From Alphaproteobacteria bacterium (GTDB taxonomy: Bacteria > Pseudomonadota > Alphaproteobacteria > Rhodobacterales > Rhodobacteraceae): 64,000 bases of DNA. Positions 61,878 through 64,000 of the stretch are shown one piece after another (the stretch's first letter is position 1; every line of letters starts with the position of its first letter). The notes under the pieces were generated by a model. It was not told the origin of the DNA and searched no databases. It saw only the letters and a list, made by a program, of their open reading frames with translations. The stretch spans positions 496,001 to 560,000 of the forward strand of contig JAUHVR010000001.1 of the NCBI GenBank assembly GCA_030424865.1. Direction: 5' to 3'. The translations under genes and the position numbers were made by a program.

Positions 61878-62070
61878 TGTTGGCTCAACTCATCGACCCG
61901 GTCCAGGCGTATGTCGATGACGCTGTCGCTTAGGCGTGTCCGACGGTCTCCAAGGAAATGACCCCGCCGTACAAAAGGTTGCGATGACCGTGACCAGATG
62001 GCACACCAAAGCAAGGGGCGGGGGACCCATCCGTTGCGGACCCCCGATCGAAAAGTGGGAGGACAGATCA

Positions 62071-62523
62071 TTGCTCAAGGGACTTGACCCGCGCTTGAAC
62101 GCGGAGGTGCTATATGCCTTGCGAGCCATGGGACATGGCGATGTCCTGATCGTCGCGGACACCAATTTCCCGGCCGATGCAATCAGCCGAGAAACCGTCT
62201 ATGGCGAGCTCTTGCGGATGGAAAATCTCAGTGCCGCCGAAGCGGTCGAGGCCATCCTGTCGGTCTATCCTCTTGACACCTTTGTCGATGATTTCGCCGG
62301 GCGGATGGAAATCGTCGGTGACGCGGAAACCCTGCCACCGGTCCAGCTGGAGGTTCAGGCGGCCATTGATGCGGCTGAGGGGCGCTCCAGACCCATGGTC
62401 AGTGTCGAACGGTTTGATTTCTACGATCTCGCCCGGGACAGCTATGCCGTGATCCAGACCGGCGAGCGCCGGTTCTACGGCTGCTTCATGTTGCGCAAGG
62501 GGGTCATCCCGCCAGATGCCTGA
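62071..62523 (+). CDS. RbsD/FucU family protein
   Basis: A 150-residue protein starting with LLKGLDPRLNAEVLYALRAMGHGDVLIVADTNFPADAIS, the signature of RbsD/FucU pyranases and mutarotases, with the conserved His and Asp of GHGDVLIVADTNFP. These catalyse anomer or ring interconversion of sugars such as fucose or ribose. A TTG start at 62071 is preferred because GTGGGAGGA lies 7 bases upstream and gives the family N-terminus; the open frame extends to 61936. No sugar transporter is adjacent here. Confidence 0.85.
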   Translation: MLKGLDPRLNAEVLYALRAMGHGDVLIVADTNFPADAISRETVYGELLRMENLSAAEAVEAILSVYPLDTFVDDFAGRMEIVGDAETLPPVQLEVQAAIDAAEGRSRPMVSVERFDFYDLARDSYAVIQTGERRFYGCFMLRKGVIPPDA

Positions 62524-63163
62524 ACCCGATTGCGCGGGGCATCCGAATTTGGTGCGCCGTTTTTCGACCGGGCGCTGGTGATCCTGTCAGAACGCGTCCC
62601 GGTGCCGCGCATCAAAGAAACCGGCACCAAGAATGAGCTTAGACAGCGCATGTAGCGTCTGAGGTCGGCCCGCGTCGTGCGGGCGATCCGGGGCGTCGGC
62701 ATATCCAAAAGTCACGCAGAGTACGTGGACCGTTACAGCATTCCGAAAAGGTCACGTGGATCATCGGAGTCGGCCAACATGTCAAGCTGCATGGCCACGT
62801 CGTGTTGGGCCAGTTTCGCGCGTACGTAGTGCAGCGCCGAGAAATCCTCGACCGCGAAGCCCACGCTGTCGAAAAGCGTGATCTGACGCGACCTGGTGCC
62901 GTCCTTGTCCATTGACCCGTTCCAGCCTCTGAAAGATTTGGCGCAGTTAGGGTTTCTTGTCACGAGGGCTTAGCACGCCGCGACTACCCCGGGCAATCGG
63001 GGGAGATCTTGGGTCACGCAGGTGTTGGCAGGGGTGTCCCGCGGAAGTCATGGGGCCGCTCTTGTGATCCCCACGGGACTGATCCCGCAGGGATCGAAGG
63101 GCACAACCGGATCGCGCGGTGCCTGTGCTGGCGCCGCTTTACGCTCCGATCCCGGTCCTGATC
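62524..63163. other. Gene-poor region with relics
   Basis: These 640 bases hold no intact gene. They contain the relic at 62733-62900 and a perfect hairpin, GCCCGC-GTCGT-GCGGGC, near 62670-62686. Another short open stretch at 62541-62652 (plus strand, reading ...GAPFFDRALVILSERV...) may be a further decayed fragment, but I cannot assign it. It looks like a site of past deletion or rearrangement. Confidence 0.5.
62733..62900 (-). pseudogene. C-terminal relic of an ornithine cyclodeaminase-like gene
   Basis: A minus-strand fragment of about 55 codons ends at a stop at 62733. It reads QITLFDSVGFAVEDFSALHYVRAKL...DPRDLFGML, the conserved tail of ornithine cyclodeaminase/mu-crystallin proteins (ITLFDSVGFAIEDFSALRYV). 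No N-terminal or cofactor-binding part precedes it; the sequence upstream loses the family pattern. It is therefore a truncated remnant, probably of a complete gene once present here. Confidence 0.75.
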
Positions 63164-63448
63164 CTACTGCGACGCCCAGGTCATCCCTTCGAAGTTTTCG
63201 CGAAATGCGAAACGTTTGAGATGATCGTCGATCACCTTTTTGACACGGTCGGCCGTTTCGGTGTTTTCGGGCGCGGCGGTGATTGTCAGGCAGTCCGCGT
63301 CCGCCCTTAGATCAACGCGCCCAAAGCCGAAATGGATGGCCCCCGTGTCAGGCGTGAACGTGGTCTCGATCTTGTGGCCGAAATGCTTGCAGAGTTGTTG
63401 CAGGTACTTTGATCCATTTGGAGTTTCAAAGGTTCCGGTTAGCTTCAT
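63164..63448 (-). CDS. DUF2218 family protein
   Basis: A 94-residue protein with the DUF2218 pattern: TFETPNGSKYLQQLCKHFGHKIETTF, then GRVDLRADADCLTITAAPENTETADRVKKVIDDHLKRFAFRE. Function unknown; in other bacteria members often accompany siderophore or redox genes. The start overlaps the Rieske-protein stop by 4 bases, so the two are translationally coupled in the minus-strand operon that begins beyond the window edge. Confidence 0.85.
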   Translation of the reverse strand: MKLTGTFETPNGSKYLQQLCKHFGHKIETTFTPDTGAIHFGFGRVDLRADADCLTITAAPENTETADRVKKVIDDHLKRFAFRENFEGMTWASQ

Positions 63449-63810
63449 TTTGACCCTTTCAAAAAGTTCTCGGTCACGAGTTTCGCATCGACGACAACCT
63501 CGCCATCCACAACATCAGAGGGCAGCGCCGTGAGGCTTTGCCCCAGACACGGTCCGATCACGCAGGCCCCGTCTTCGATCCGAAACAGTGCACCGTGGGC
63601 GGCACACAACACATGTGTACCGTCCTGGGTGAGAAAGGCATCCTTTTTCCATCCCAGAGGCGCTCGGTCGTAGTGAGGGCAGTTGTTGACATAGACGTGG
63701 ACCCTGTTGCCTTGCCGGATCGCAAGAACCTGATCCCTGCCGCGATGATTGGGCAGAAAACCCCGCGCACCGCCGTCGGGGATGTCACTGAGCGCGCAAA
63801 GCGGCGTCAC
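63445..63810 (-). CDS. Rieske [2Fe-2S] ferredoxin-like protein
   Basis: A 121-residue single-domain Rieske protein. The cluster ligands are in NNCPHYDRAPLGW (C-x-H) and VLCAAHGALFRIEDGACVIGPC (C-x2-H). Such proteins carry electrons for oxygenases. The GTG at 63810 is preferred as start: it overlaps the upstream stop (GTGA) and has GGGGAAATC before it; the ATG at 63843 would overlap the preceding gene by 37 bases. The neighbouring VOC gene suggests an aromatic or extradiol-type pathway. Confidence 0.85.
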   Translation of the reverse strand: MTPLCALSDIPDGGARGFLPNHRGRDQVLAIRQGNRVHVYVNNCPHYDRAPLGWKKDAFLTQDGTHVLCAAHGALFRIEDGACVIGPCLGQSLTALPSDVVDGEVVVDAKLVTENFLKGSK

Positions 63811-64000
63811 GATTTCCCCGGAGGCGGACCGCCGGGGGCCCATTTCTCGACGTTTTCGAAGAGGAACATCTGGCTGGCCTCTTTCGACATCGGCACGTCG
63901 CGGAAAGTCCAGTCGCCATCATGCTTGTCCATATCGGCGTCGTATTCGACATGGGTGCCCAGCGGCGAGTTGAAGTACCAGAACCAGTTTGATCCGAATT
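63807..64000 (-). CDS. C-terminal part of a VOC-family (glyoxalase/extradiol dioxygenase-like) protein
   Basis: The frame is open at the window edge and stops at 63807. The 64 visible residues begin FGSNWFWYFNSPLGTHVEYDADMDKHD, a typical metal-binding end (Y-F-N-S-P-x-G-x-x-x-E-Y) of VOC proteins such as 2,3-dihydroxybiphenyl 1,2-dioxygenase-type extradiol enzymes. The start and most of the domain lie outside. It heads the VOC/Rieske/DUF2218 set and overlaps the Rieske start. Confidence 0.75.
   Translation of the reverse strand, partial: FGSNWFWYFNSPLGTHVEYDADMDKHDGDWTFRDVPMSKEASQMFLFENVEKWAPGGPPPGKS

Overview
The window is GC-rich DNA with the gene content of a heterotrophic marine alphaproteobacterium, most likely Rhodobacterales (Roseobacter group). 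That assignment is an inference from TRAP-TAXI and TTT transporters, a DUF1194 protein, an Lrp/ornithine-decarboxylase-like pair and several small catabolic operons, each with its own IclR, LacI, GlxA or LysR regulator. There is no rRNA, tRNA, CRISPR array or intact insertion sequence. Genes are packed tightly, with many 1-4 nt start/stop overlaps.

Region by region. (1) 1-4853: the tail of an HpsN/HisD-type dehydrogenase with a UspA protein, then aldehyde dehydrogenase, a two-domain OsmC protein and an SDR. (2) 4863-11806: a divergent IclR regulator and an operon with a formylglycine-type sulfatase, an SdsA-like zinc alkylsulfatase homologue and a complete TRAP-TAXI transporter; this looks like a sulfate-ester uptake and desulfation locus. 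(3) 11902-18879 (minus strand): a carbohydrate ABC importer operon with D-2-hydroxyacid dehydrogenase, LacI repressor and ThuA-like protein; two LacI-type operators 21 bp apart precede it. (4) 19383-27417: a GlxA-type regulator, small oxidoreductases and hydrolases, and a LysR gene divergent from a PfpI/ABM/NADP-binding operon. (5) 27438-37019: LysR, a TTT transporter (with a TctA-TctB fusion), two tandem MmgE/PrpD genes, a tandem UspA protein, a TauE/SafE permease and an unusual PanB homologue. (6) 37442-41682: an RND efflux pair. (7) 41840-44566: a secreted VWA protein with seven in-phase 86-residue repeats. (8) 44625-49027: SDR, acyl-CoA dehydrogenase, APH-family kinase and a third MmgE/PrpD; the first three match the core of the levulinate (Lva) 4-hydroxyacyl-CoA phosphorylation route. 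(9) 49055-56234 (minus): a carnitine or other quaternary-amine cluster (3-hydroxyacyl dehydrogenase, two SDRs, aldehyde dehydrogenase, BKACE, Rieske oxygenase, GbdR/CdhR-like regulator). (10) 56394-64000: Lrp plus PLP decarboxylase, DUF1194, GNAT, an ABC-F protein with a structured leader holding a mini-ORF, an RbsD/FucU protein, an ornithine cyclodeaminase relic, and a VOC/Rieske/DUF2218 operon cut by the window end.

The common theme is uptake and breakdown of small organic compounds (sulfate esters, sugars, carboxylates, 4-hydroxy acids, quaternary amines), each transporter sitting with its enzymes and regulator. The most unusual items are the 86-residue repeat protein, the Lva-like module, the quaternary-amine cluster carrying parts of two carnitine routes, and the paired sulfatases of different mechanism. 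Functions come from motif recognition by eye; no database search was run.
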